64,000 nt of DNA, taken from Notospermus geniculatus. Lineage: Eukaryota; Nemertea; Pilidiophora; Heteronemertea; Lineidae. The notes below the pieces were generated by a model that saw only the letters and a program-made list of their open reading frames with translations, was not told the DNA's origin and did not search any database. Where the stretch lies: assembly GCA_002633025.1 (NCBI GenBank), contig NMRB01000252.1:348275-412274 (forward strand). Direction: 5' to 3'. Both the position numbers and the translations under genes were made by a program. This document shows positions 20,301 to 28,900 of the stretch, one piece after another. Position 1 is the first letter of the stretch. Every line of letters begins with the position of its first letter.

Positions 20301-22962
20301 TGATAATGCCTGACTCATTAGGTAAAATGACTTTTCTGGCATTGCACCGGACTTCGACTCTTTGGCATCTATCATATCCATGACAAGCATCAGAACTGAC
20401 CATCCCGATATCACCCTGCCTGTCATGCCTGTTTTCAGTTCCATCCTCTATCTCATCCATATCAATCTTCATTTTATCCCACGTTAAGTTCAATTTTGTT
20501 TGTTTCTATAGCGACGACCACGACCTTGAAAGTAGTGGTTCTCATAGTCTGTAAGTTGTGTACCGGTAACACGTGTGGTAGGCTAGACTTCGGATAGATT
20601 TGGGAGTGACCTACTAATACTCGGGATAAAGTCAACACTCAACAGACCATGGCACTTGAGTTGTTAACAAACCTCATATCAAAACTCATCCAATACAGGC
20701 TACTCTCCTCACATCCTAGAGTTGACGCAATTTCTACCGACACGAAAAGACATTCACAAGTGTAATACACTTGTGAATGTCTTTTCATGTCGGTAGAAAT
20801 TGCAAAATTTGTACAGCATTTCCTCAAGCCCTCCCGTAGTAACCAATATCCTCATAGTCGTAATATGTACAGCATTGACTCTTTTAACCATGGAACATTG
20901 CATAATTATGATGTCATCACGACGTCAGTAGTGCATACTGTATGGGATAGTACATGATACCATGGTTGTGTCACGATGCCACGGACTGGAAATTCGGTCT
21001 GTGGTGCTGAAGTGGTTACCGGTAATTGGACTTGGAGATGATGTGTGGATGTAGATCATGCATACCATTTGACATGTTTGAAATCAACAACTGGTGCTAG
21101 CATTAAGTCTTTCTTTTTATGGTCCCCACACCACAAGTGTGGGGACCATTTTGTTATCACTCAGTCAGGAAAATTCTGCTTCTTTTTCTTCCACACATCA
21201 CGTGACATTAATTGGGACGCGAATCCCACTAAACTGCTCATTGCATACAAAATCAATCACCACCACCACTTACTTCATGTTTGTATCCAGTGCAGTGGAC
21301 CAAAAATGTTTCAAAATCTGAACATATATCATGATTTTGAAGCGATTTTTGGTCATATTTTGCACGGCTCGTCTCAGACTCACACACACTCCCCCCGTCT
21401 GTGACTCAGTAAACAGAAGCACGTGTTTGATGAATAAGGTAACATCAATGTGGCAAAATCAGAATTTTAAGGCACGCTTAGGTACTCCGTGACGTCATCA
21501 CTGGTATGGCTGTTCCGTCTGTGTGGTCGGAAGGGGTGTAATCTATTTTACCAGTAGATGNNNNNNNNNNNNNNNNNNNNNNNNNNNNNNNNNNNNNNNN
21601 NNNNNNNNNNNNNNNNNNNNNNNNNNNNNNNNNNNNNNNNNNNNNNNNNNNNNNNNNNNNNNNNNNNNNNNNNNNNNNNNNNNNNNNNNNNNNNNNNNNN
21701 NNNNNNNNNNNNNNNNNNNNNNNNNNNNNNNNNNNNNNNNNNNNNNNNNNNNNNNNNNNNNNNNNNNNNNNNNNNNNNNNNNNNNNNNNNNNNNNNNNNN
21801 NNNNNNNNNNNNNNNNNNNNNNNNNNNNNNNNNNNNNNNNNNNNNNNNNNNNNNNNNNNNNNNNNNNNNNNNNNNNNNNNNNNNNNNNNNNNNNNNNNNN
21901 NNNNNNNNNNNNNNNNNNNNNNNNNNNNNNNNNNNNNNNNNNNNNNNNNNNNNNNNNNNNNNNNNNNNNNNNNNNNNNNNNNNNNNNNNNNNNNNNNNNN
22001 NNNNNNNNNNNNNNNNNNNNNNNNNNNNNNNNNNNNNNNNNNNNNNNNNNNNNNNNNNNNNNNNNNNNNNNNNNNNNNNNNNNNNNNNNNNNNNNNNNNN
22101 NNNNNNNNNNNNNNNNNNNNNNNNNNNNNNNNNNNNNNNNNNNNNNNNNNNNNNNNNNNNNNNNNNNNNNNNNNNNNNNNNNNNNNNNNNNNCACGAGTA
22201 GTGTGCAAGTTTAGTTTGTTTTCCGTCGAGGCCCTCTGACGTTGCCTTTTAGCATTTGCCGTTGAAAAGAGTCTGTGGAAATCATCCTGACCCTTCTCAT
22301 TGCATGGGTTAAAGTACGGCAGTCTGTGTTTGCAGCCAGTTAGCAGTCCCAGAATGTCACAGAACTGACATCACAGGCATAAGCCACAGCCTTGTGTCGT
22401 TATGGATGAGGATGTCGTTTGCATTTCTTCTCTGTGACGTTAGATTCCTTGATGTTCTTAGACTGCTAACTGCTGGAGGCCTCCAATGGTAGGGAGGCCG
22501 CCAGTGGCAGTGAAGCCTGCCGAGGTTTCAATGACAATGTGCATTTCTCTTGTTGTAATGTACATTTCATTACCAGATATAGATGGATCCACCTGGACTA
22601 AATCATTATTTAAAACATTCTATTCAGTGTTTTGCTTCTTGTTTAACGTTCATCTCTCTTTGTCTTTCAGGGGAAGCCGCATCATTGAGTTATCTGATCC
22701 GAGCCAAAAGGACAATGTCAGCATGAGTTCAAACACAAGTCATTCATTCATCGGAGACTCGGACTATGTGGGTCGAAAAGTGTCCTTAGATGAACTTAAT
22801 ACACAACGGAGATTATCAACGGAAATTCGTCAAAGACGCATGTCGAGTGAACTGTCGCAGCAGATATCGAAAAAGGAACTTCATCAACGGAGACTATCGA
22901 GTCCTCTTGCCATCCATTCCTACGAGATTGATGAGAACGGCGATCCTTGCAGTGCTGTATGA
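2362..22962 (+). CDS. ARHGEF33: ARHGEF33-like Rho guanine-nucleotide exchange factor (spliced, 14-16 coding exons)
   Basis: DH-type exchange factor, expected to catalyse GDP/GTP exchange on Rho-family GTPases. Exons read from splice sites: 2362-2413; one of four alternatives (2967-3025, 3784-3830, 7381-7415, 7543-7601); 8640-8804; 9199-9344; 12703-12923; 13477-13653; 14146-14247; 14414-14543; 14743-14878; 15116-15223; 15484-15579; 15998-16143; 16692-16841; 18366-19479 (stop), or 18366-19475 spliced to 20512-20550 and 22671-22962. Phases agree at every join. Products are about 933 residues (short) or 1,042 (long). An N-terminal coiled coil (exons 8640-9344, motif AMTELSRIQ) resembles the human ARHGEF33 N-terminus. 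The DH domain spans roughly residues 308-512, with LLTPIQRPPRYVLLLK as its conserved helix. No PH domain is visible, as in human ARHGEF33. The tail is disordered and the short form ends in a basic IFTRKK, like the human C-terminus. The family call is from remembered similarity and is firm; the N-terminal exon choice is less sure. Start ATG follows an acceptor-like site at 2336. Confidence 0.85.
2967..3025 (+). CDS. ARHGEF33: ARHGEF33 alternative exon 2a (20 codons)
   Basis: Flanked by tttcag and gtaata. Starts in phase 1 (exon 1 supplies the G of GAT) and ends after a whole CAG codon, joining in frame to the coiled-coil exon at 8640. Encodes 20 residues starting D and ending AAQLSQ. Same length, first residue and last two residues (SQ) as exon 2d. 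Confidence 0.55.
3421..3457. other. Poly-C run and short assembly gap
   Basis: A C homopolymer runs directly into 26 Ns. The gap was probably caused by the homopolymer. It lies inside an ARHGEF33 intron. Confidence 0.95.
3784..3830 (+). CDS. ARHGEF33: ARHGEF33 alternative exon 2b (16 codons)
   Basis: Flanked by ttacag and gtaagt. Open only in the frame that needs one base from exon 1, giving GTFENILNFSTSHLCQ. Ends on CAG in phase 0, like the other alternatives. Short, so chance occurrence cannot be excluded. Confidence 0.42.
4612..5520. repeat. Two blocks of a 17-20 bp minisatellite
   Basis: 4612-4745 repeats GGGACGAATTGTCCATG-like units and 5325-5520 repeats GACAATTCGTCCC-like units. The core GGGACGAATTGTCC is nearly self-complementary, so the blocks are inverted copies of one unit, separated by about 580 bp of unrelated DNA. 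Located in an ARHGEF33 intron. Confidence 0.8.
7381..7415 (+). CDS. ARHGEF33: ARHGEF33 alternative exon 2c (12 codons)
   Basis: Flanked by a good acceptor (tttttgcag) and a consensus donor (gtaagt). Open only in the phase-1 frame, giving GENLKADKLLKQ. Ends on CAA in phase 0 and joins LQEL of the 8640 exon, extending the coiled coil plausibly. Confidence 0.48.
7543..7601 (+). CDS. ARHGEF33: ARHGEF33 alternative exon 2d (20 codons)
   Basis: Acceptor ttctgaaag is moderate and donor gtaacg is fair. In the phase-1 frame it encodes 20 residues starting DLSIDF and ending DMFSQ. It is 59 nt, exactly the length of exon 2a, with the same entry and exit phase. Confidence 0.5.
7828..8014. mobile_element. 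Pogo/Tigger-like MITE
   Basis: Ends TACAGTAGAACCTCAC and GTGAGGTTCTACTGTA are near-perfect inverted repeats with TA at both edges. The interior repeats GGACACCTC-type motifs in both directions. Related copies are at 48174-48339 and 62335-62510. Confidence 0.75.
8146..8398 (-). mobile_element. tRNA-derived SINE, family A
   Basis: On the minus strand it contains a tRNA B-box-like GGGTTCGAATCCC followed by a body shared with 10895-11112. Its 3' tail (GAAAGGTTTCAGGATAGA-like) is shared with a third, truncated copy at 30425-30490. Confidence 0.75.
9001..9190. repeat. GC-rich dispersed repeat fragment
   Basis: Begins AAGGCCCGTTTCCACTACAG and has GCGGATTCCGCCGC-type self-complementary segments. 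It ends just before the polypyrimidine tract of the 9199 exon. Resembles a decayed MITE. Confidence 0.4.
9661..9823. mobile_element. Foldback MITE
   Basis: ACTATAGCCCTTTTTACAGGG at the left matches CCGTGTAAAAAGAGCTTATAGT at the right in inverted orientation. The centre also folds (AAGTGAACTGGCC against AGTAAACTAGCC). No coding. Confidence 0.6.
10144..10252. mobile_element. Short MITE, CATCCT-CACAGCAGGG family
   Basis: Inverted ends CATCCTACCACAGCAGGG and CCCTGCTATGGGAGGATG. A second copy, of similar length, is at 62089-62181. Confidence 0.7.
10695..10806. mobile_element. Foldback MITE (GGGGCC-TATGCATAAAACATC)
   Basis: Inverted ends around GGGGCCGTATGCATAAAAC and GTTTTATGTGGCCCC. Similar in style to 25271-25397 (GGGCCCATATTCATAAAACC). 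Confidence 0.65.
10895..11112 (+). mobile_element. tRNA-derived SINE, family A
   Basis: Plus-strand copy with a B-box-like GGTTCAATATCCC, then GTGAGACTTTGGGCTTGTC and a CCCAGGTGTAAGTGGGTACTGG body, all matching the 8146-8398 copy in reverse. Confidence 0.75.
11530..11735 (-). mobile_element. tRNA-derived SINE, family B
   Basis: Shares GAAGAGCCAGGGATGATTAA, CACTTGGATGGGGTC and a B-box-like CGGATTCGAATCC (minus strand) with 46925-47115. The minus strand carries the tRNA-like head. Confidence 0.7.
12401..12486 (+). CDS. ARHGEF33: Candidate internal alternative first exon of ARHGEF33
   Basis: ATG in a good context (accaaaATGG) opens a basic stretch beginning MATPIKFRRRVKD and running 28 codons plus two bases. 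An in-frame TGA lies just upstream and no acceptor fits, so it reads as a transcript start. The only phase-compatible exit is a GC donor (AGAGG|GCAAGT) to the acceptor at 12702, restoring a glycine and continuing HKSPK. This would give a protein without the coiled coil but with the whole DH domain. Evidence is phase, context and charge only. Confidence 0.4.
16204..16354. mobile_element. Short hAT-like MITE
   Basis: Ends CAGTGTTTCCGCCAG and CTGGCAGAAACACTG flank about 150 bp, with GGTTGT on the left and GTTGT on the right as a likely target duplication. It lies in the intron directly after the last DH exon. Confidence 0.7.
20512..22962 (+). CDS. ARHGEF33: Alternative C-terminal exons of ARHGEF33 (20512-20550 and 22671-22962)
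   Basis: Splicing from 19475 joins AA to C (Asn) and reads DDHDLESSGSHS through a 39-nt exon. CT plus G then makes Leu into the last exon, starting GSRIIEL. All phases fit. The tail repeats basophilic-kinase motifs: GRKVS, QRRLS, QRRMS and QRRLS. The stop is TGA at 22960-22962. A 632-base N run sits in the intron between the two exons. Confidence 0.75.
20727..20803. repeat. Near-perfect 77-bp hairpin
   Basis: Arms of about 37 bp starting GCAATTTCTACCGACA and ending in its complement, with almost no loop. One mismatch seen. It lies in the ARHGEF33 intron after the 39-nt exon. Confidence 0.85.
21119..21149. repeat. Short hairpin
   Basis: ATGGTCCCCACAC and GTGTGGGGACCAT separated by a few bases; strong stem. 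Confidence 0.7.
21561..22192. other. Assembly gap of 632 Ns
   Basis: Unresolved sequence in the last intron of the ARHGEF33 long form. Anything read through it is artefact. Confidence 0.99.
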
Positions 22963-23117
22963 ACACTATTTGGCCTTGAAGTGCTGTGTGAACACTATTC
23001 AACCTTGCAGTTCTGTCGGAACACGATTCAACCTTGCAATACTGTTGGAACATTGTTCAACCTCGCACTGCTGTGAACGTTATTCAACTTTGCAGCACCG
23101 TGTGAACACTATTCAGA
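22948..23117. repeat. 29-bp tandem repeat overlapping the ARHGEF33 long-form stop
   Basis: GAACA-like anchors recur at 22961, 22990, 23019, 23048, 23075 and 23104, a 29-bp period with one 27-bp step. The unit resembles TGAACACTATTCAACCTTGC. The first unit contains the stop codon and the last few codons. Confidence 0.85.
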
Positions 23118-23713
23118 CTCGTGTTAGGACTTGTACTTCTGATCTTACCTGGACTGCCTTCTTTCAATGGAGACTCACTTGTGACATTACTTTCAAGGAT
23201 TCTACAGGACTCACAGATTAATGGGTGAACTGTTTTCACCGATCTTCCCTTTGGGGAAAGAATAGGTGTCCACTACTTCACCAAACAACAGCAGCTGATG
23301 AAGGACATTGGCCCTTGAATAGAATGCATGAAGTAAGACACAATTGTGAGGATTTCAATGTTTATTGTACAGGACTTCGACAGCAACATCAGAAATGACT
23401 TGCGAGTCCTAGCAATGGTTTGAGAGGAGTGCTACATTGTATTTTACACACTTCATTGAGTGAATACTCTAAATTTAACGTTCTTATCCTGAAAAATGGT
23501 CTACAACACCAAACAACACTGTTTACACTTACTATTCAGCATTTCCAGTTGATATTTTATACTTAACCTCCCCTATACTGTATCTACTGTCTTTTAGCAC
23601 CAGCAGCAGAGTTTATACATTCACCATTTTAAACAAACGTGATGCATATCATTGCTATTGAACCAAAAACAAGAGTAACTGTAAAAATATGTACCACATC
23701 TTACTGGCATTTT

Positions 23714-23719
23714 AATAAA
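23714..23719 (+). terminator. Candidate poly(A) signal for the ARHGEF33 long form
   Basis: AATAAA about 750 bp after the long-form stop, in AT-rich DNA and just before a 56-bp tandem array. A further AATAAA lies at 25205-25210. Which is used cannot be told from sequence. Confidence 0.4.
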
Positions 23720-23772
23720 TTAAGCTGATATGATACTTTATGATATTTTACCTTGAGTGCACCTCCACGGCT

Positions 23773-24102
23773 GGGGTTATTCGCGTGCGCTCAAGCGGAA
23801 CCGTAATAACATTGCTATCTCTTTCTCTCTTCACAACAGGGGTTATTACGGTTCCGCTTGAGCGCACGCGAATAACACCGCTCTGCACCTGACAGGGGTT
23901 ATTACGGTTCCGCTTGAGTGCACGCAAATAACACTGTTCTGCACACGACAGGGGTTATTACGGTTCCGCTTGAGCGCACGCGAATAACACTGTTCTGCAC
24001 ATGACAGGGGTTATTACGGTGCTGCTTGAGCGCACGCGAATAACACTGCTCTACACCCGACAGGGGTTATTACGGTTCCGCATGAGCGCACACTAATAAC
24101 CC
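23773..24102. repeat. 56-bp tandem array with an inverted leading copy
   Basis: GGGGTTATTACGGTTCCGC starts at 23839, 23895, 23951, 24007 and 24063, an exact 56-bp spacing. An inverted copy of the conserved 40-bp part lies at 23773-23810, so the first two copies can fold into a hairpin. Near the ARHGEF33 3' end. Confidence 0.9.
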
Positions 24103-24699
24103 TTGTTCTCTCTGATAGAAATTTTTATTGTTTTATTTTTTAACCTAATTTTTCAAGACAATTACATATGAAGTTATCTTTACCACATTTTACACTACTG
24201 AGAGTCCACCCAATGTCCATTACATGTGTAAATACTGTATATAGCTAATTGCCTACAGTGATGTCCATGTGTATGTAAATAGCAAGTACTGGTACTGTTT
24301 TTGTATAGATCAGTGCATATCTGTGATGACATTCATCATTTAGTCACTTGGAACACTAGCGCTTGGTATACGAAGTCAAATCGATCACAAACTGAGATTC
24401 AGAGATAGAGGGAATGAAAACAAGCCAAGTACATGTAAATACTTTTACTTGAATTCCACTGTACAAATGTACTGGAGGACCCAGTATAAAACTGGAGTAA
24501 AAGCATTTACTAGACTTCATTCATATCACCCTTTGTCTTGCGGATCCATAGTTCATGCATGTCACTTTCCGTCCGAATGGATAAAGCACACAGAAAGTCC
24601 TCTGAAATCTGGGTTAGTCCCAAGTATTCCTGAGAGAGTGTTCAATACTGTCCTGTTACATGCAGCAGAATTCCAGTGATAACTCGTATGTGTTCGTAA

Positions 24700-24825
24700 G
24701 GCTGCAGTCACATAGAACTACATGTTACATGTACCGGTACACGCCTGTTAACAAAGGGTTCGCGACCTTGAAGCCTTTGTTAACAGGCGTGTTCGTGTAG
24801 CCTGTAGTTCTATGTGATTGTAGCC
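24700..24825. mobile_element. Foldback element
   Basis: GGCTGCAGTCACATAGAACTAC at the left pairs with GTAGTTCTATGTGATTGTAGCC at the right. ACGCCTGTTAACAAAGG pairs with CCTTTGTTAACAGGCGT inside. Confidence 0.7.
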
Positions 24826-25270
24826 TAGGCGAGATCTTTTCCGTTCAGCCGTTTTAGTTGCTTGTGTTCCTCCACCGTTGAATACCGGTACATCAGTTTT
24901 GTATGTGCATGCCTTGAGCTTTCTGCAGGTCAGTACTCTTGCAAACTGAAAGATTTCTCGATCGAGGGCTTTAAAAAGAGAAAAGATCAATATGGGAACA
25001 CCGATGGGGCATGTACATGTATCTAACAAAGGGTATTTTCAGTCAACACCAAGAAATCAGTCAATGTATTTTGGGGTATGAGGAGTAAAAAATGAATTTC
25101 AATTGGCTTTTACTGAGCTATTGCTGATGATGTGAGTTTGTTGTAAACATTTCATTTCTAATGCATTTATGAACATGTTTGAGTAAATTGTACAGCTTCT
25201 TTTCAATAAATGCAATGAATCGAAGAACTTGTGTCCTTTTCCCTCAACACACCATTGGACAAAGTGAAAT

Positions 25271-25397
25271 CCTGGGCCCATATTCATAAAACCTTGCTAG
25301 GCATGAAGTTACTTGCTGAAGTGCCCAGTTTGTACAGGCCAATATACACAACTGGCAACCAACTGAGCTGGCAAGGTTTTATGAATAGAGACCCTGG
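25271..25397. mobile_element. MITE with GGGCCCATATTCATAAAACC ends
   Basis: Inverted ends CATAAAACCTTGC and GCAAGGTTTTATG, with further matching outside. It lies between the convergent ARHGEF33 and RPAP1 genes. Confidence 0.65.
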
Positions 25398-25984
25398 AGT
25401 TAAGCAGTGTAAATCATTTGGTTGCCTGTAGTCCATGGTATGTACCAAGGAGGAGTGAATGCCCTGTGAAGTGTCCTCATTGGTAATGTATTCTACAAGG
25501 AACAACATGCTGAGGTCTGTGATCTGACCTCGTACGTGGGAAATGCATGTACCAGAGCAGAGTCTGTGCGATTCAACTTCATCCTTTGGTAATGGTTTGT
25601 ACCAAGGAATAGCATGCAGAGGATTTATGCTTTTACCTTATCCACCGCCATGCATCCAGAAGGGTGACTTGTTCCTCCCCGATATTAGAAAATATATCCA
25701 TCTCACAACTTAGAATGTGTCTGAAGTCAATGGCACAGCCTTCCGGCCTAAGTCGAGGAAGCATTGCCCATTTCAAGCCAAACAGACCTAGGATTTTATG
25801 AGGAACTGTTGAAATATGGCTGTCAATGAAGTAAATTCACAAGTTCTTCCTGAGATGATCCTGCCAGCAGCATTCTGTGATAAGCATCAATGGCACAAGT
25901 CCTCTCCCAGATAATTTTAAATACCAGTAGCGCAAATCCTTCTTGAAATATCATTAACAGTACAAGTTATTTCACACATGTCAA

Positions 25985-28900
25985 TCAGGAACTGATCTCT
26001 GTTGAATGTTTTTCGATCATCTTCTGTCTGAAAGCCGATAGTTCATCATACATCGTGAAGCCAAGATCACAGTCGTCGCTGTACTTTCGGTAATACAGGA
26101 GGTGTTTCTTCAATTCCTGAAACAAGAAATAGCAAAAGGAACTGTAATGGTAGAGCCTCTCCAGGGTCAGGATTCTACATGATGTTTTTCTCAAGGTAAG
26201 AACAGCAATGGCCTAAACAAAGTTAATACAGAATTCCAAAGGGATCAACTTTGAAATTTGCTGAGTACAAGTACATCTACCGGCAGCCACAGAGTCTTGC
26301 TGATTTACTTATGTTTTGACACTACATCAACACAACCATATCCATTTAACACATCCAACTTACGTTCATGAAGTTGAAGACTACTTAAGCTGGCAGCAAA
26401 CATATTAATTCATGTCTGTGAAATCAAGTCAGTGAGATCATTTTGATGACATGCACTCTGCAAGCTGGTAGCACGCACAGAAATTCATGCCTGTGAGACA
26501 GGAAATTATGTGTGTGAGCCATGACATGGACACAAACTTGCAGAAATGAGCTACAGGTAGCACACACAGTTTTAGCTCACAGACATGGCTCACACAGATG
26601 ATCTCACTGAGATTTCCGCATGTCTGCTACCAGCTTTGCAGTCCAGTCCAGAAGATATGACTATAGAAAACTTCTCAACATCAAATGTCACTGACACAGA
26701 CTGAAATGACTCACCTCATTTTTACACCGCAAAACCTGCTGGAAGACCATCTTCTGGAAGTCTCTGTGTTTTGTGTCATTGGTGAATAGGAATAAACTGA
26801 GATGGTGGACAGCAATAACGTACATCACGGGAGACCAAGCGTGTCTGGTGGCACGGGAGAGGAGAGCTTGGCTGTAGAGTCGGAGCATCTCGAGGTTTGT
26901 CTCTGCCGGTTCCATGAAGTTTGCCAATGGCAGAAGGAGCTGAAACACCGAATCATAAGTTACATTAAGGTTATAGAACTTGGTATACAACTGGACAAGC
27001 AGAAATCACCATAAGGCATAGGCTAAACTGAGGCAAAGAGGGAACAAAGCCAAGAGGGAACAATGACACTTACTTCTTTAATGGGAAGGAACACAGTCCT
27101 GAGGATGGCGGGGAACTCACTCCAGACAGATTTCCTGTAAGTCAGGGGATGGTGTTGCTGTAGCGGTAGCAGAATGAAACAGCTGAAGAGAGAATCACCA
27201 AACGAGACCGCCTCAAACTGTTGTAGGACATAGCTGAACCTGAAAGTGTGGAAGGAGTTGGGTCATTTGTACGAAGTAAACAGGTTTTCCGATGCCATAA
27301 AATCGTCTTTTGATGATCTCTGAAAACAACAATGTGTCTGTGCAAGCAACAATACTTACATGTCATAAAATGAGGCAAGTCCAGGGATGTGTTCTTCAAA
27401 GTTCATCCTGGCGAGTCTGGTCGGTGTACTGTACTTTCTAAGCAGGGCACATAGGTAACAGCTGATGGGTAACTCCATGAAGAGATCACTCCCTGAAAAG
27501 ACATGATATGATGTCAAAAATATAAAGATTCCAACACGTGAAATGACGGAGAGTCAAGTACTCTCGAATGTTCCTGTGCATGCATACAGTACAATGCGAG
27601 TACTTTGTTGTCCCCAATCCCATCACCTCAGCTAACCTCAACAATTGCCATTGCCATGAAGTCCTACTTAGTTGAAAAGCACAACACAACATTAACCTTC
27701 TTCCCAAAGTCTCTGTAGGACTTGTGGATCCGTAATATGACCAACTGCATCTCCCATACCTTCAGCTTCATGAAAGGATAGGAATCTCTGCAAGTACATC
27801 TGAGGGTTTTGTAAATAAGGCCTCTTATGTTTAAACTCACCAGCAATAAAACAGCACAGAAGTCGAGTGATTCTCGTCGTGATCGTCACGACATCTATGA
27901 CTGTGGGCCGCAGACATTCAAGAAGGAGAACCCACTTCAACATGTCACTGATCACCCCGATATCTGAAGGAGTTAACTGGTCAGGGTGGGAGCCGGGCTG
28001 ATACTTCCTGTAATGATAAATTAAGGTTTCCATGACAGCAAATGTATATAGAAATGGCAACAGGTTTGTGTGTCATCACCCCTCAGTACAAGTGCCCAGA
28101 TTTTAACTTCCTGACACTTTTGGACACTTGTAGTGAGGGACGTCATGGAAAGACATCACTGCTGTGCAGCAAGAAACTACTGGAAGTTCAAGTTGACAAT
28201 GTGAGTGGCAAGACAATGAAGAGAACTGAAAGAAGGTAAGTATTTTATCCTTCTAACAAGATTCTCCAAGCTCTTTTCTGGTGCATTATCCTCATGGTCA
28301 AAAGATTGAAATGACTTACACAGTCTTCTGGTACAGCACAATGATAGGATAGAACATCCAGTCTGTTGGAACGAGGGCCTGGCCCACAGGGGCAGTAGTC
28401 AAGCTGTTAACTTCATGACTGATGTGCAAAGCTCGGTTCCTGGAGGAAGAAAGAAGCAAAATTGTTATCAGAAAAGCTGCTGGACAAGTTTTCTCCTGAC
28501 CTTATTGATGTAAGGTGTGTTTTTAGAAACCTGGTTTCCACACAGAACCCTACCATGTTACCAGTCACTGGGCCAGTAAAAGGTGCCGAATTCATAATTT
28601 CTCTGATTTGCACTCACCGAGACTTCATCAGCTGCCTAAAATTCCCTCCAAATGATCTGAGGTATGTCCCACGAATGCTGGCCAAATTGTTTGTTGCATC
28701 TTGCAGTAGTTGCTTCTCATTCAAGTTGATGTCCTCCTGGCTTGCACTACCAAGACGCTTGACTTCTGACAGGTTGAGATGCTCGATATCCAAGAGATCA
28801 AGGTCATCATGACTGAAACAGAAAGAATGGCGTTTGAACATAACGACTTCCTTTCAAAACTTATAGCATGGTGGTTTCTTCATGAAGCTAAAGTGCCATT

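Noticed and set aside
21523-22239. Long open frames of 215-238 codons on both strands
   Set aside because: They consist almost entirely of Ns from the assembly gap.
27793-27840. A 48-bp intron splitting the RPAP1 exon at 27697-28007
   Set aside because: GT and AG ends are present, but the stretch is in frame without a stop, is too short for introns of this genome and fits the family length, so it was kept as coding.
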